Positions 33,604-42,481 of a DNA stretch of 64,000 nt are shown here, piece after piece. Numbering within the stretch: the first letter of the stretch is position 1; every line of letters starts with the position of its first letter. This DNA comes from VBDM01 sp963699535 (GTDB lineage Bacteria; Pseudomonadota; Gammaproteobacteria; Burkholderiales; SG8-39), in the NCBI GenBank assembly GCA_963699535.1, contig CAVOUJ010000018.1:25686-89685 (forward strand), in the 5' to 3' direction. The translations under genes and the position numbers were made by a program. The notes beneath the pieces are model-generated. The model was not told the origin of the DNA, ran no database searches, and worked only from the letters and a program-made list of their open reading frames with translations.

Positions 33604-34098
33604 GTGGCCCACCTGGATTTAGCGACGGAGATCATCGTCTCCGAGAGCCGCCGCGCCCGAGGGCGAGGATTGGGGCGGCCGCTTGGGCTGCGCACGGATG
33701 TCATCCTGAGTTACGGCGAGCGGCGCCGAGTCGAAGAGCTTGCCGCGTTCGACTTCACCCTGGTGCGCAATCGGCTGGTCCAGCAGGGATTGCTGCCCGA
33801 GGAGTGGGCCGATATGGCCATCCTGGAGTTTCGGCGCTATCTGGCCTTGCGATTGCTGAGCCCGGGCCCCGTCATGATGCTCAGTGCCGTCGTCGACGAG
33901 GTCTGGCACGCGAGCATCCTCTTCACACGGCTATACGCGGACCTGTGCCAGCGCGTCCTCGGCTACTTCTTGCACCACGACCCGGAGATGCAGCCCATCG
34001 CGGACCCTGGCGCCGAATGGCGGGTCTTCGAAGAACGCTACACCGCCCTGTTTGGGGCACCGGGACCGCTCTGGCAAGCGTGGCAGCCTCTGGAGTAA
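33604..34098 (+). CDS. GRDP-like (glycine-rich domain-containing protein-like) protein
   Basis: 164 residues from GTG 33604, with GGGGAGGGA upstream. MMLSAVVDEVWHASILFTRL followed by YADLCQRVLGYFLHHDP matches the D-E-V-W-H...H-I-L, Y...C...FLHH.P core of the GRDP-like family, although the second His of the usual WHAHIL is Ser here. The N-terminus (ATEIIVSESRRARGRG) is unlike typical members. The biological role is unknown. It is followed 30 bp later by an unknown gene, forming a two-gene cassette. Confidence 0.6.
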   Translation: MAHLDLATEIIVSESRRARGRGLGRPLGLRTDVILSYGERRRVEELAAFDFTLVRNRLVQQGLLPEEWADMAILEFRRYLALRLLSPGPVMMLSAVVDEVWHASILFTRLYADLCQRVLGYFLHHDPEMQPIADPGAEWRVFEERYTALFGAPGPLWQAWQPLE

Positions 34099-34128
34099 CA
34101 CCGGAAAACATCAAAAGGAGGAAAACTG

Positions 34129-34674
34129 ATGGCACAGCTCAAGCTCGATCTCAATAACGCCAGCACAGGTGATCCCATCCAGGTGGAGGCGCGCTCCGCA
34201 CTCACCGTGCCCGAGGCCATCGACCGACGTACCATTCGACAGGCGATCATGACGCAACTGCTGATCGAAATCGCCGACGAGATCATCAATAAGGGTGCGA
34301 GGCTCGAGGTGGTGCGCGAGGATGGAGAGGTCGTCAAGAGCAACCTCATGACTCTCTACAATAGCAATCAGCTCCCCTTGCTCCGTGCCCTTATCAAGGA
34401 CCCGGAGGCCGCATTCAACGCGCGCCGCAACAAGCTCTTTGTCGAAGAAAACCCCAAAGACCCTTCTGCCCCTCCTGCCCGTAAGCCTTTTGGCTCGATC
34501 AACCTAGCCGTCTTTCGGAATGCAATGGCCCTCGGCGACGGCAAGTCGCCCCTCAAGCCCGAACAGGTCGAAGAGGTGGCGAAGCGCGTGATGATACGGG
34601 CTGGCCGGTCCAGCGGCTACGGAAAACGGTTGAGCGAAGCCTACGACGATCGTGGTTTCGCAGGGTGCAAATAG
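34129..34674 (+). CDS. Unknown protein, partner of GRDP-like gene
   Basis: 181 residues with a near-ideal ribosome-binding site (AAAGGAGG, 7 nt before ATG). The N-terminal part (LKLDLNNASTGDPIQVEARS) looks beta-rich. The middle (RRTIRQAIMTQLLIEIADEI) is helical. PSAPPARKPFGSINL is a Pro-rich linker, and the end (VMIRAGRSSGYGKRLSEAYD) is basic. No signal peptide, membrane helix or known domain is recognised. The strong RBS and tight spacing argue that it is a real, expressed gene working with the GRDP-like protein. Confidence 0.6.
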   Translation: MAQLKLDLNNASTGDPIQVEARSALTVPEAIDRRTIRQAIMTQLLIEIADEIINKGARLEVVREDGEVVKSNLMTLYNSNQLPLLRALIKDPEAAFNARRNKLFVEENPKDPSAPPARKPFGSINLAVFRNAMALGDGKSPLKPEQVEEVAKRVMIRAGRSSGYGKRLSEAYDDRGFAGCK

Positions 34675-34690
34675 AAGCTGGCGAGCCCGA

Positions 34691-35818
34691 TCATCTGTCT
34701 ACTGACCTGGCGCCAGGTGATGCAGCCCTGGGGCCGGGCGCCTGCCGCGGTTCGCGGGAAGCGCTCGTTCCCAGGAACTCCGTGACCTGAAGGGCGATGC
34801 TGTCCGGGAGGGTGATGCCGAGACCCCGAGCGGTCTCCAGGTTGACGACCAAGATGAATGTGCTCGGCTGTTCGACCGGAAGCTCGGCGGGGTTAGCACC
34901 GCGGAGGATCTTGTCGACGTGGGTGGCGGCGCGACGGTAGAGGTCGGGAAGGTTGGGGCCGTACGACATGAGCCCGCCCGCGACGACATACGGACGCAGA
35001 TCGTGCACGGTCGCCATGCGATGCTCGCGCGCGAAGCGAGCGATCTCCGCCCGCCTGGCAAAGAAGAGCTGATCGCCCAGCGGAACAATCGCGCCCACTC
35101 GCTCTGACTTCGCACTCTGCAGGGCGGCCGCCAGCTCCTCGGGGGCTCGGACGCGGCGGGCGACGACGTGGATGTTCGAAGCTGAGGCCGCGGCCTCCGT
35201 CTCTCGCAGGCCGGCCTGGGCGCTCGAATTGTCCGGGTTCCACAGGACCAAGATGCGTCGGATCGAAGGCATCGTCTCTTTGAGCAAGACGAGCCGCTTG
35301 GCCGCCAGCCCCGGGGCGAGCAGGCTCATCCCGGTAATGTTGCCCCCAGGCCGTGCCAGGCTCTTCACGAACCCCGACTCCACCGGGTCACCGCTATTCG
35401 TCATGACGATTGGAATCGAGCGGGTGGCTTTCTGTGCCGCCTCGGTTGGGACGGTCCCGCCCGTGACGATGACATCGACACCCAGTCGAACGAGGTCTTC
35501 CGCGGCCGCACGCACGAGGTCGGAGTCGGAACCCGTGTAACGATACTCGACCGTCAGATTCACTCCGTCGACCCACCCGTGCTCCTCCATGCCCTGGAGA
35601 AAGTTGCGGGTTCCGCTCAAACGCGGGTCGGGATCCTCTGGGGCCATGAAGCCAATGCGTACCATCTTGGGCGGGGTTTTGGTCGGGGCTGGCGTGGCGC
35701 CCGGTTTTGGAGTCGGCGAGGGCGTGGAGTCGCACCCGCTGAGCAGGCTCACAGCAAGCAGGCAGGCGCAGCTCAGGGAAAGAGCGCCGCGCCAGAACGG
35801 TCCCGACTTGGGCTTCAC
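34691..35818 (-). CDS. ABC_sub_bind-type substrate-binding lipoprotein
   Basis: 375 residues with lipobox SLLSGC, then a Ser/Thr/Pro/Lys-rich linker (TPSPTPKPGATPAPTKTPPK). The core is PF04392-like: VRIGFMAPEDPDPRLSGTR, GWVDGVNLTVEYRYTGSD, DVIVTGGTVPTEAAQKAT, SGFVKSLARPGGNITGMSLL and LPVEQPSTFILVVNLETAR. It is a surface or periplasmic lipoprotein with a type-I binding-protein fold. The usual permease and ATPase genes are absent. The C-terminal 30 residues (Pro/Arg/Ala-rich) lack family similarity. Confidence 0.85.
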   Translation of the reverse strand: MKPKSGPFWRGALSLSCACLLAVSLLSGCDSTPSPTPKPGATPAPTKTPPKMVRIGFMAPEDPDPRLSGTRNFLQGMEEHGWVDGVNLTVEYRYTGSDSDLVRAAAEDLVRLGVDVIVTGGTVPTEAAQKATRSIPIVMTNSGDPVESGFVKSLARPGGNITGMSLLAPGLAAKRLVLLKETMPSIRRILVLWNPDNSSAQAGLRETEAAASASNIHVVARRVRAPEELAAALQSAKSERVGAIVPLGDQLFFARRAEIARFAREHRMATVHDLRPYVVAGGLMSYGPNLPDLYRRAATHVDKILRGANPAELPVEQPSTFILVVNLETARGLGITLPDSIALQVTEFLGTSASREPRQAPGPRAASPGARSVDR

Positions 35819-35887
35819 AAGGGGTCTTCCTTGGTCGCGTCCACCGGCGAGTATAGTCCTCCGTCTGTCGGACGTTGCAGGCCCCGC

Positions 35888-37453
35888 TCAGTCGCGTGAG
35901 CGCGGCCCGCTCCGTTGGACTTTGCCGCCCGGGCCCCGGGGCAGCTCGGAGACCACGTCGACCCGCCGCAGGCGCTTGTGCTCAGCCAGGCGATCCGCGG
36001 CGTGCGCGATCAAGGCTTCGCCACTCACCTCGTGTCCGGGGCGCAGCACGACGTAGGCCCGCGGCACTTCGCCGTAACGCGGCGAGCGCATCGGGACCAC
36101 GACCGCGTCTGCGACCGCAGGGTGCTCCAGCAGGGCTGCTTCGACCTCCGCGGGAGCGACCGGCAGGCCTCCCACCTTGAGCATCTGTTTCGTCCGTCCG
36201 ACGATGACCAGATGACCGCGAGCGTCCTGGCGGGCCAGATCGCCGGTGCGCATCCAGCCGTCGAGGCCAAATGTCGCCGCAGTCGCCTCCGGCTGGTTCC
36301 AGTAGCCGACGGCGACCTGCGGGCCGCGGATGAGCACCTCGCCGATCTCGCCCGTCGCGACGTCGGCGTCAGTCCCGGGAATGATGATCCGCTCCTCCGT
36401 GTCGGGTACCGGGCAGCCCACTGAGGTGGCGTTCACTTCTCCGAGAGGCACGCGATTGGCCGCCCCGCCAGTCTCGGTGAGATGGTAGGCTTGGACCACC
36501 GGGCAATGGAACGCGCGCTCCGCCAGGCTCGCAGTAGAGGGCGGCAAGGGCTCGCCGCCGGTTTCGATCACGCGCAGCGTCGGCGTCGCCTGCGGTGAGC
36601 TGAGCGCGCGCTCGGCCAACTGGCGCAGGTACGTGGGCCGCACCATGAGATGGGTGGCGTGGTGCGCTCCGAACATGGCCAGCGTCTCGTCGGCCTCGAG
36701 CCAGCTCTGCGCGATGGCGGTAGCGCCCTGTGCGAACACCAGGCGAATCGAGTTAGAGAACAAGCGGAGGGTCATGACGATGCTGTCGGGGGTCACCCAA
36801 CCGGTCGCCGCGAGCTGGCGGCTCGATGCGGTGAGGTTTGTGTGCGTGAGCATGGCCCCTTTCGGCAGCCCGGATGTGCCGCTGGAATACGGCAGCAGTG
36901 CGATGTCTCGCAGTGGGTCGATCACCACCTCGTCCGGGTCGTGGCGCTCAGCCTTCTGCAGCTCCCAGATGTCTTCGAGGGCGCGAATCCACCGGACGCT
37001 GTCGAGCTCACCCAGGATGGCGAGCTGCTCGATGGTCCACAAGAGCGGCGCGGGCGCCACGGCCACGACGGCGTTGGCATCGGTCAGATGTGCCAGCAGC
37101 TCCCGTTCCTTCAGTTTCGCATTGAAGGTCGTGACCCGCGCACCGGCCAGGAAGGCGCCGTACATCGCGACGACGAGCTCACGCGTCGCCGCCGCCCCGA
37201 GTGCCACGGTCTCGCCGGGGGCGAGATTGGCTTCCCGCTGCAGCAGCGCGGCCACGCGTCGTGCGCCTTCCCACAGGTCACGATACGTCGACCGCGTCCC
37301 GGCGGCGTCGATCAGGGCGATCTTATCGGGGAAGCGCTCCGCCCCACGCCGCAGATCCGCCCATGCGGGCTCCTCCGGGTAAGGGCGCAGGGAACGCCAG
37401 GGACTTCGCAGCACCGGAGCAGACCACTCTAGTGCCAGGTTCACCTTGACCAT
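35888..37453 (-). CDS. AMP-dependent acyl-CoA synthetase/ligase
   Basis: 521 residues, full-length ANL enzyme. The P-loop is LLPYSSGTSGLPKGAMLTHT near residue 190, A5 is AYHLTETGG near 330, A7/A8 is DGWMRTGDLARQD then IVGRTKQMLKVGG, and the A10 lysine is in PRGPGGKVQR. These carry out adenylation followed by thioester formation with CoA. The overall pattern is closest to 4-coumarate-CoA-ligase-like or medium-chain enzymes; the substrate is not predictable. It is a single-gene unit. Confidence 0.87.
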   Translation of the reverse strand: MVKVNLALEWSAPVLRSPWRSLRPYPEEPAWADLRRGAERFPDKIALIDAAGTRSTYRDLWEGARRVAALLQREANLAPGETVALGAAATRELVVAMYGAFLAGARVTTFNAKLKERELLAHLTDANAVVAVAPAPLLWTIEQLAILGELDSVRWIRALEDIWELQKAERHDPDEVVIDPLRDIALLPYSSGTSGLPKGAMLTHTNLTASSRQLAATGWVTPDSIVMTLRLFSNSIRLVFAQGATAIAQSWLEADETLAMFGAHHATHLMVRPTYLRQLAERALSSPQATPTLRVIETGGEPLPPSTASLAERAFHCPVVQAYHLTETGGAANRVPLGEVNATSVGCPVPDTEERIIIPGTDADVATGEIGEVLIRGPQVAVGYWNQPEATAATFGLDGWMRTGDLARQDARGHLVIVGRTKQMLKVGGLPVAPAEVEAALLEHPAVADAVVVPMRSPRYGEVPRAYVVLRPGHEVSGEALIAHAADRLAEHKRLRRVDVVSELPRGPGGKVQRSGPRSRD

Positions 37454-37577
37454 CTTAACCTTGGCTCGCCATCACAGATTGCGGCCCTCGGCCGAGAGGG
37501 CGCCGCCGGCGAAGTGTTCTTGATGAGGACCGCTGACCGGGTGGTCGTCTGATTTCTTCATGGTTCGGCTCCCGAGG

Positions 37578-37697
37578 CTATCGACCGGCGTAGGCCTTCT
37601 TCAAGCCTTCGATGTCGATTTTCTTCTTCTTCAACATCGCCTGCATGACTCTTTTGGATTTCTCGGGATCGGGATCGCCCAGGTGGCGCCTCAGTCC
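37578..37697 (-). pseudogene. C-terminal relic of a PhnB-like VOC protein
   Basis: The last 39 codons of this frame read GDPDPEKSKRVMQAMLKKKK then IDIEGLKKAYAGR, the characteristic C-terminus of PhnB-type (3-demethylubiquinone methyltransferase-like) VOC proteins. The upstream VOC domain is missing; the sequence before it is the end of the ABC permease gene. It may be a 5'-truncated remnant left when the exporter genes were inserted or rearranged. Confidence 0.5.
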
Positions 37698-37756
37698 GGC
37701 CCGTCGCCACTGGGGGCAGACGCACAGTTGAAGCTGCGCCCGCAGAAGCCTCCGGT

Positions 37757-38529
37757 CTATGTCTTCAGCCGATACCCGGTTCTGAAGATCCACGCCACGA
37801 CGGCGAGCGACACCGCGAGGAACACGGCCGTCACGAGCGAGGCTCACGCCGACGCCGACGTCGGCGATCCCGTAGAAGCTCCAGCGGAATCCGCTCACGA
37901 GGTAGACCACGGGGTTGAACAGCGACACCGTCTGCCAGAACGGCGGCAGCATGTCGATGGAGTAGAAGCTGCCGCCGAGAAACGTCAGCGGCGTGATGAT
38001 CAGGAGCGGTATGGCCTGGAGCTTCTCGAAACCGTCCGCCCAGATGCCGATGATGAAGCCGATCAGGCTGAAGGTCACCGAGGTCAGCACCAGGAACAGG
38101 ATCATCCAGACCGGATGCTCGATCCTGAGCGGCACCAGCAGCGCCGCGGTCGCGAGGATGATGAGGCCGAGGACGACCGATTTGGTCGCGGCCGCCCCCA
38201 CGTAGCTCACCACGATCTCGAGATAGGACACCGGCGCCGACAGCAGCTCGTAGATGGTCCCGGTGAACTTCGGGAAAGTAGATGCCGAACGATGCATTGG
38301 AGATGCTCTGCGTCAGGAGCGACAGCATGATCAGCCCCGGCACGATGAAGGCGCCGTAGCTGACGCCCTCGACCTCGGGGATGCGCCCGCCGATCGCCGC
38401 GCCGAAGACGACGAAGTACAAGGCCGTCGAAATCACCGGGGCGATGATGCTCTGCATCAGCGTGCGCCGCGTGCGCGCCATCTCGAACTTGTAGATCGCG
38501 CGGATCGCGTAGAGGTTCATGCCGCTCAT
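37757..38529 (-). CDS. ABC-2 type transporter permease, two frameshifts
   Basis: About 257 residues from ATG 38529, which overlaps the ATPase stop (ATGA). Segment 1: NLYAIRAIYKFEMARTRRTL and FIVPGLIMLSLLTQSISNAS. Segment 2 contains LPFL-type loops with FTGTIYELLSAPVSYLEIVV and PLLIITPLTFLGGSFYSIDM. Segment 3 is a last helix (AVFLAVSLAVVAWIFRTGY) ending at TAG 37757. Frame changes near 38285 and 37845 look like single-base indels. Six membrane segments are expected, as in the YadH/NodJ-like exporter permeases. It works with the ATPase encoded just before it. Confidence 0.85.
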
Positions 38530-39452
38530 TTCTTCTCTCTCACCAGGGTGACGAAGATGTCCTCGAGCGAGCTTTGCGTCGTGTGGAGGTCCTTGAACCG
38601 GATGCCCGCCCCGGTCAGCGCGTACAGCATCGCGGCGATCCCGGCCCGATCGCCCCGCTCCTCGTACGTATAGATCAACTCGGCTCCATCCTTCGCCAGC
38701 TCGAGGTTGTAGGCGGAGAGCGCGGGCGGAATGCCCTCCAGCGTCTTCTCCAGGTGCAGCGTCAGCTGCTTCTTGCCGAGCTTGCGCATCAGCTCGGCCT
38801 TGTCTTCCACGAGGATGATCTCGCCTTTGTTGATTACCCCGATCCTGTCGGCCATCTCTTCGGCCTCGTCGATGTAATGGGTGGTGAGGATGATGGTCAC
38901 GCCGGCGGCCTGGAGGGAACGCACCAGCTTCCACATCTCCTGTCTCAGCTCGACGTCGACGCCCGCGGTCGGCTCGTCCAGGAACAGGATCCGCGGCTCG
39001 TGCGACAGCGCCTTGGCGATGAGCAGGCGCCGCTTCATGCCGCCCGAGAGGGTCATCACCTTGCTGTCCTTCCTTGCCCAAAGGGACAGGTCCTTCAGCA
39101 CCTTTTCGATGTGCGCGGGATCGGCCGGCTTGCCGAAGAGTCCGCGGCTGAAGGACACGGTGTTCCACACCGATTCGAACGCGTCGGTCGTCAGCTCCTG
39201 CGGCACGAGACCGATCAGGCTGCGCGCGGCCCGGTAGTCGGCGACGATGTCGTGGCCGTCCACGAGAATCTTCCCCTGGCTCGGATTGACAATCCCGCAG
39301 ATGATGCCGATCAGCGTCGTCTTCCCCGCGCCGTTGGGACCGAGCAGCGCGAAGATCTCCCCGCGGCGAATCTCCAGGTTGATGCGCTTGAGTGCCTGGA
39401 GACCGGAGGCGTAGGTTTTCGAGAGGTTCGCTACCGAGATGATCGGTTGCAT
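38526..39452 (-). CDS. ABC transporter ATP-binding protein (exporter)
   Basis: 308 residues. Walker A is GPNGAGKTTLIG, the Q-loop is LVPQELTTD, the signature is LSGGMKRRLLIAKAL, Walker B is ILFLDEPTAGVD, and the H-loop is ILTTHYIDEAEEM. The C-terminal DUF4162-like tail (about 225-308) is typical of YadG-type drug/polysaccharide exporter ATPases. It overlaps the permease gene by 4 nt. The substrate is unknown. It lies about 25 bp downstream of ribD in the same direction. Confidence 0.92.
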   Translation of the reverse strand: MQPIISVANLSKTYASGLQALKRINLEIRRGEIFALLGPNGAGKTTLIGIICGIVNPSQGKILVDGHDIVADYRAARSLIGLVPQELTTDAFESVWNTVSFSRGLFGKPADPAHIEKVLKDLSLWARKDSKVMTLSGGMKRRLLIAKALSHEPRILFLDEPTAGVDVELRQEMWKLVRSLQAAGVTIILTTHYIDEAEEMADRIGVINKGEIILVEDKAELMRKLGKKQLTLHLEKTLEGIPPALSAYNLELAKDGAELIYTYEERGDRAGIAAMLYALTGAGIRFKDLHTTQSSLEDIFVTLVREKK

Positions 39453-39477
39453 GAGTGCTGTGCTTCAGGTGGACGGC

Positions 39478-40560
39478 TCAAAGCCTCGCCAGAATGCGGA
39501 GGCCCTCGGCGATGCGCTCGATCTCGCGGATCTTCAAAGCCTTGGCCTGCGAAAGCTCGGTCAGCTCAGGCAAGTGGAACATTCCACGCCCGGAGTCGCC
39601 GATGATGCTCGGCGCAAGGTAGACGAGCAGCTCGTCCACCACGCCCGCCTGGAGCAGCGAGCCGTTCAGCTTGGTTCCCGCTTCGACGTGGATCTCGTTC
39701 AGCTCCCGCCGCGCGAGTTCTTCCATCAGCTTGAAGAGCTCGACCTTGCCTCGGTCGTTCGGGATGATGACGATCTCCGCACCGGCCGACTTGAGCGCGG
39801 CGATTCTCTCCTCATCGTTCACGGCGCCGGCGATGAGCGTCTTCCCGTCCTTGAGAAGACGCGCCGAGGGTAGAGTCTCGAACTTCGAATCGACGACGAT
39901 CTTGAGCGGCTGCCTCGGCGTGTCGATTCCGCGCACGTTGAGCTGCGGATCGTCGTCCCGGACGGTGCCGAAGCCGGCGAGTACCGCGCAGGCGCGCGCC
40001 CGCCAGCGGTGGCCGTCCGCCCTCGCCGCCTCACCCGTGATCCACTGGCTCTTGCCGTTCGCGAGCGCGGTGCGGCCGTCCAGGCTCGCCGCGATCTTCA
40101 TGCGCACCCAGGGCCGGCCGCGCGTCATGCGCGCGACAAAGCCGATGTTGAGCTCGCGCGCCTCGTCTTCCCTCAAGCCCTGCTCGACCGCGATCCCCGC
40201 CGCGCGCAGCTTCGCAAAACCCGCGCCCGCGACTTTCGGGTTCGGGTCCCGCATCGCGGCGACGACACGCGCAATGCCCGCCGCGACGATGGCGTCGGCG
40301 CAGGGCGGGGTGCGTCCGTGATGGCTGCAGGGCTCGAGGTTGAGATAGAGCGTCGCCCCGCGGGCCTTCGCACCGGCAGCCTGGAGCGCGAGCACCTCTG
40401 CGTGCGGCATCCCCGCCTTCTCGTGCCAGCCTTCGCCCACGACCGCGCCGTCCCTGACGATCACGCAACCGACGCGCGGATTGGGGGTCGTCGTATACAG
40501 GCCGCGCCCGGCGAGCGCCAGCGCCCGCCCCATGAGCTCGTGGTCGGCGGCGGAGAACAT
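39478..40560 (-). CDS. ribD: RibD, bifunctional deaminase/reductase (continuous with NrdR frame)
   Basis: About 360 residues from ATG 40560. The deaminase domain has zinc ligands in HAEVLAL and EPCSHHGRTPPC, with TTPNPRVGCVIVRDG before them. The reductase domain has VRMKIAASLDGRTALANGKS, WITGEAARADGHRWRA and IHVEAGTKLNGSLL. It performs the deamination and ribosyl-reduction steps of riboflavin synthesis. The reading frame is open straight from nrdR with no stop between them. A TGA at 40562-40560 overlaps this ATG (TGATG) but lies one frame off. Confidence 0.93.
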   Translation of the reverse strand: MFSAADHELMGRALALAGRGLYTTTPNPRVGCVIVRDGAVVGEGWHEKAGMPHAEVLALQAAGAKARGATLYLNLEPCSHHGRTPPCADAIVAAGIARVVAAMRDPNPKVAGAGFAKLRAAGIAVEQGLREDEARELNIGFVARMTRGRPWVRMKIAASLDGRTALANGKSQWITGEAARADGHRWRARACAVLAGFGTVRDDDPQLNVRGIDTPRQPLKIVVDSKFETLPSARLLKDGKTLIAGAVNDEERIAALKSAGAEIVIIPNDRGKVELFKLMEELARRELNEIHVEAGTKLNGSLLQAGVVDELLVYLAPSIIGDSGRGMFHLPELTELSQAKALKIREIERIAEGLRILARL

Positions 40561-41043
40561 CACTTCGGCGGCGCGGCGCGTGCGCTTGCTGCCCGGCTTC
40601 TTCACCTCGAGTATCGCCTCGCGGAAGTCGTCCACGCGCTGGAAGTCCTCGTACACCGAGGCGAAGCGGATGTAGGCGACGTCGTCCATCTTCTTCAGCT
40701 CGCGCATCACCATCTCGCCGATGACGCGGCTCGGGATTTCGCGCTCGCCGAGCGCGAGGATGCGCTGCTCGATGCGGGTGATCGCCTCGTCGACGTACTC
40801 GGTCGGCACCGGCCGCTTGTGCAGGGCGCGCATGAACCCGGTGCGGATCTTCTCGACCTCGTAGGGAACGCGGTTGCCGTTGGTCTTCACCACCATCGGC
40901 ATGGAAAGCTCCACGCGCTCGTAGGTGGTGAAGCGCTTGGCGCAGGACTCGCACTGGCGCCTGCGGCGCGTGCTGTCGCCGTCCTCCGACTCGCGCGAGT
41001 CGATGACCGCAGTATCTTCGGCCTTGCAGTAAGGGCATTTCAT
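40561..41043 (-). CDS. nrdR: NrdR transcriptional repressor (no stop before ribD)
   Basis: 161 codons with the zinc ribbon KCPYCKAEDTAVIDSRES and CESCAKRFTTYERVE, then an ATP-cone (VKTNGNRVPYEVEKIRTGF, KRPVPTEYVDEAITRIEQR, DDVAYIRFASVYEDFQRVD). It is an ATP/dATP-sensing repressor of ribonucleotide reductase genes. The canonical protein ends near residue 150-160, just where RibD begins, yet no in-frame stop is present. Either the two are a real fusion or a one-base error moved the TGA at 40562-40560 out of frame. Confidence 0.92.
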
Positions 41044-41074
41044 GTCAGGTCCACCACTCCGGCGCTTCGCGCCA

Positions 41075-41096
41075 CCCCTCCTCTTCCGAGGAGGGG
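41075..41096. repeat. Perfect inverted repeat between glyA and nrdR
   Basis: CCCCTCCTC (41075-41083), loop TTCC, GAGGAGGGG (41088-41096): an exact 9-bp hairpin in the 77-bp gap between glyA and nrdR. There is no T-tract, so it is not an ordinary intrinsic terminator. It may be an RNA-processing or attenuation hairpin, or a dispersed palindromic repeat unit. Confidence 0.5.
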
Positions 41097-41120
41097 AAGG
41101 GATCAGCCCGCGGCGACGCG

Positions 41121-42413
41121 CTACGCCCCGGCCGCTTCCGCCGCGCGCTGGGCATTCGCGGTTTCAGCCACCCGGTATACGGGGAAGCGCGCGCAGAGCT
41201 CCTTCGTCTCGCCGGCCACGCGCTTCAGCGTTTTTTCGTCCTGCGGAGCATCGAGCACGTCGGCGATGAGGCTCCCCATGCGCCCGGCCTCGGCCTCGCG
41301 GAAACCACGGGTCGTCATCGCGGGAGATCCCAGGCGGATGCCGCTCGTCACCGTGGGTTTCTCAGGGTCGTTGGGGATGGCGTTCTTGTTGACCGTGATG
41401 TGGGCCCTGCCGAGCGCGACTTCGGCGTCGCGACCAGTGGTGCGCTTCGCGCGCAGGTCGACGAGGAACATGTGCGAGTCGGTGCCGCCGGAGACGATGC
41501 GCAGACCGCGTTCCTGAAGGGCATTCGCCATCGCCCTGGCATTCGCCATCACCTGCTTCTGGTAGTCGCGGAACGCGGGCTCGAGCGCTTCCTTGAAGGC
41601 CACGGCCTTGGCGGCGATGACGTGCATCAACGGCCCGCCCTGGAGGCTCGGGAAAATGCTCGCGTTGAGTATCTTCTCGTGCTCGGCTCCCGCCAGGATC
41701 AATCCGCCGCGAGGCCCGCGCAGCGTCTTGTGCGTGGTGCTCGTCACGAAGTGCGCGATTCCTATGGGGCTGGGATAGAGGCCGGTAGCGATCAGCCCGG
41801 CGTAGTGTGCGACGTCGGCCATGAACCAGGCGCCGATGCGGTCGGCGATCGCGCGAAAGCGCTTCCAGTCGATGACCCTCGAATACGAGGAAGCGCCGGC
41901 GACGATCATTCGGGGCCGGTGCGCGTTCGCGAGCCGCTCGACTTCGTCGTAGTCGATGCGCTCGTTCGCATCGAGCCCGTAGGCATGCGCCTGAAAGATC
42001 TTCCCGCTGATGTTGACCGAAGCGCCGTGGGTGAGGTGCCCGCCGTGGGCGAGCGACATGCCGAGGATCGCGTCGCCCGGCTTCAGCACCGAAAGATACG
42101 CCGCCTGGTTCGCCTGCGCGCCCGAGTGCGGCTGCACGTTGGCGTACTCGGCGCCGAACAGCTTCTTCGCGCGGTCGATGGCGAGCTGCTCGGCGATATC
42201 GACGAATTCGCAGCCGCCGTAGTAGCGCTTGCCCGGATAGCCCTCGGCGTACTTGTTGGTGAGCTGCGAGCCCTGAGCGGCGAGCACCGCGGGGCTGACG
42301 TAGTTCTCGGAGGCGATCAGCTCGACGTGGTCTTCCTGGCGCTGGTTTTCCTGCTGTATCGCCGCCCAGAGCTCCGGGTCGACTTGATGCAGGGTCTTGT
42401 TGGGATTGAACAT
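41121..42413 (-). CDS. glyA: Serine hydroxymethyltransferase
   Basis: 430 residues from ATG 42413 (MFNPNKTLHQVDPELW). HVELIASENYVSPAVL, LTNKYAEGYPGKRYYGGCEF, GAQANQAAYLSVL and the PLP-lysine region TSTTHKTLRGPRGGLIL are all present. It interconverts serine and glycine with tetrahydrofolate. The upstream open codons to 42485 do not match the family. With nrdR and ribD it forms a conserved betaproteobacterial order. The type I restriction operon ends 68 bp upstream of its start. Confidence 0.96.
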   Translation of the reverse strand: MFNPNKTLHQVDPELWAAIQQENQRQEDHVELIASENYVSPAVLAAQGSQLTNKYAEGYPGKRYYGGCEFVDIAEQLAIDRAKKLFGAEYANVQPHSGAQANQAAYLSVLKPGDAILGMSLAHGGHLTHGASVNISGKIFQAHAYGLDANERIDYDEVERLANAHRPRMIVAGASSYSRVIDWKRFRAIADRIGAWFMADVAHYAGLIATGLYPSPIGIAHFVTSTTHKTLRGPRGGLILAGAEHEKILNASIFPSLQGGPLMHVIAAKAVAFKEALEPAFRDYQKQVMANARAMANALQERGLRIVSGGTDSHMFLVDLRAKRTTGRDAEVALGRAHITVNKNAIPNDPEKPTVTSGIRLGSPAMTTRGFREAEAGRMGSLIADVLDAPQDEKTLKRVAGETKELCARFPVYRVAETANAQRAAEAAGA

Positions 42414-42481
42414 TTCTTGGAAACCTAGGGTGGGGGTGCGAGGGCGAATATTACCATCCCCAGTGTTTCCGGGACTCAGTT

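Noticed and set aside
37473..37561. Short minus-strand frame starting at ATG 37561 (MKKSDDHPVSG)
   Set aside because: The frame runs on into Arg-rich sequence with no family signature and no clear ribosome-binding site, so it is not supported as a gene.
41075..41096. Intrinsic terminator between glyA and nrdR
   Set aside because: The hairpin is perfect but has no T-tract on either strand, so it is recorded only as an inverted repeat.
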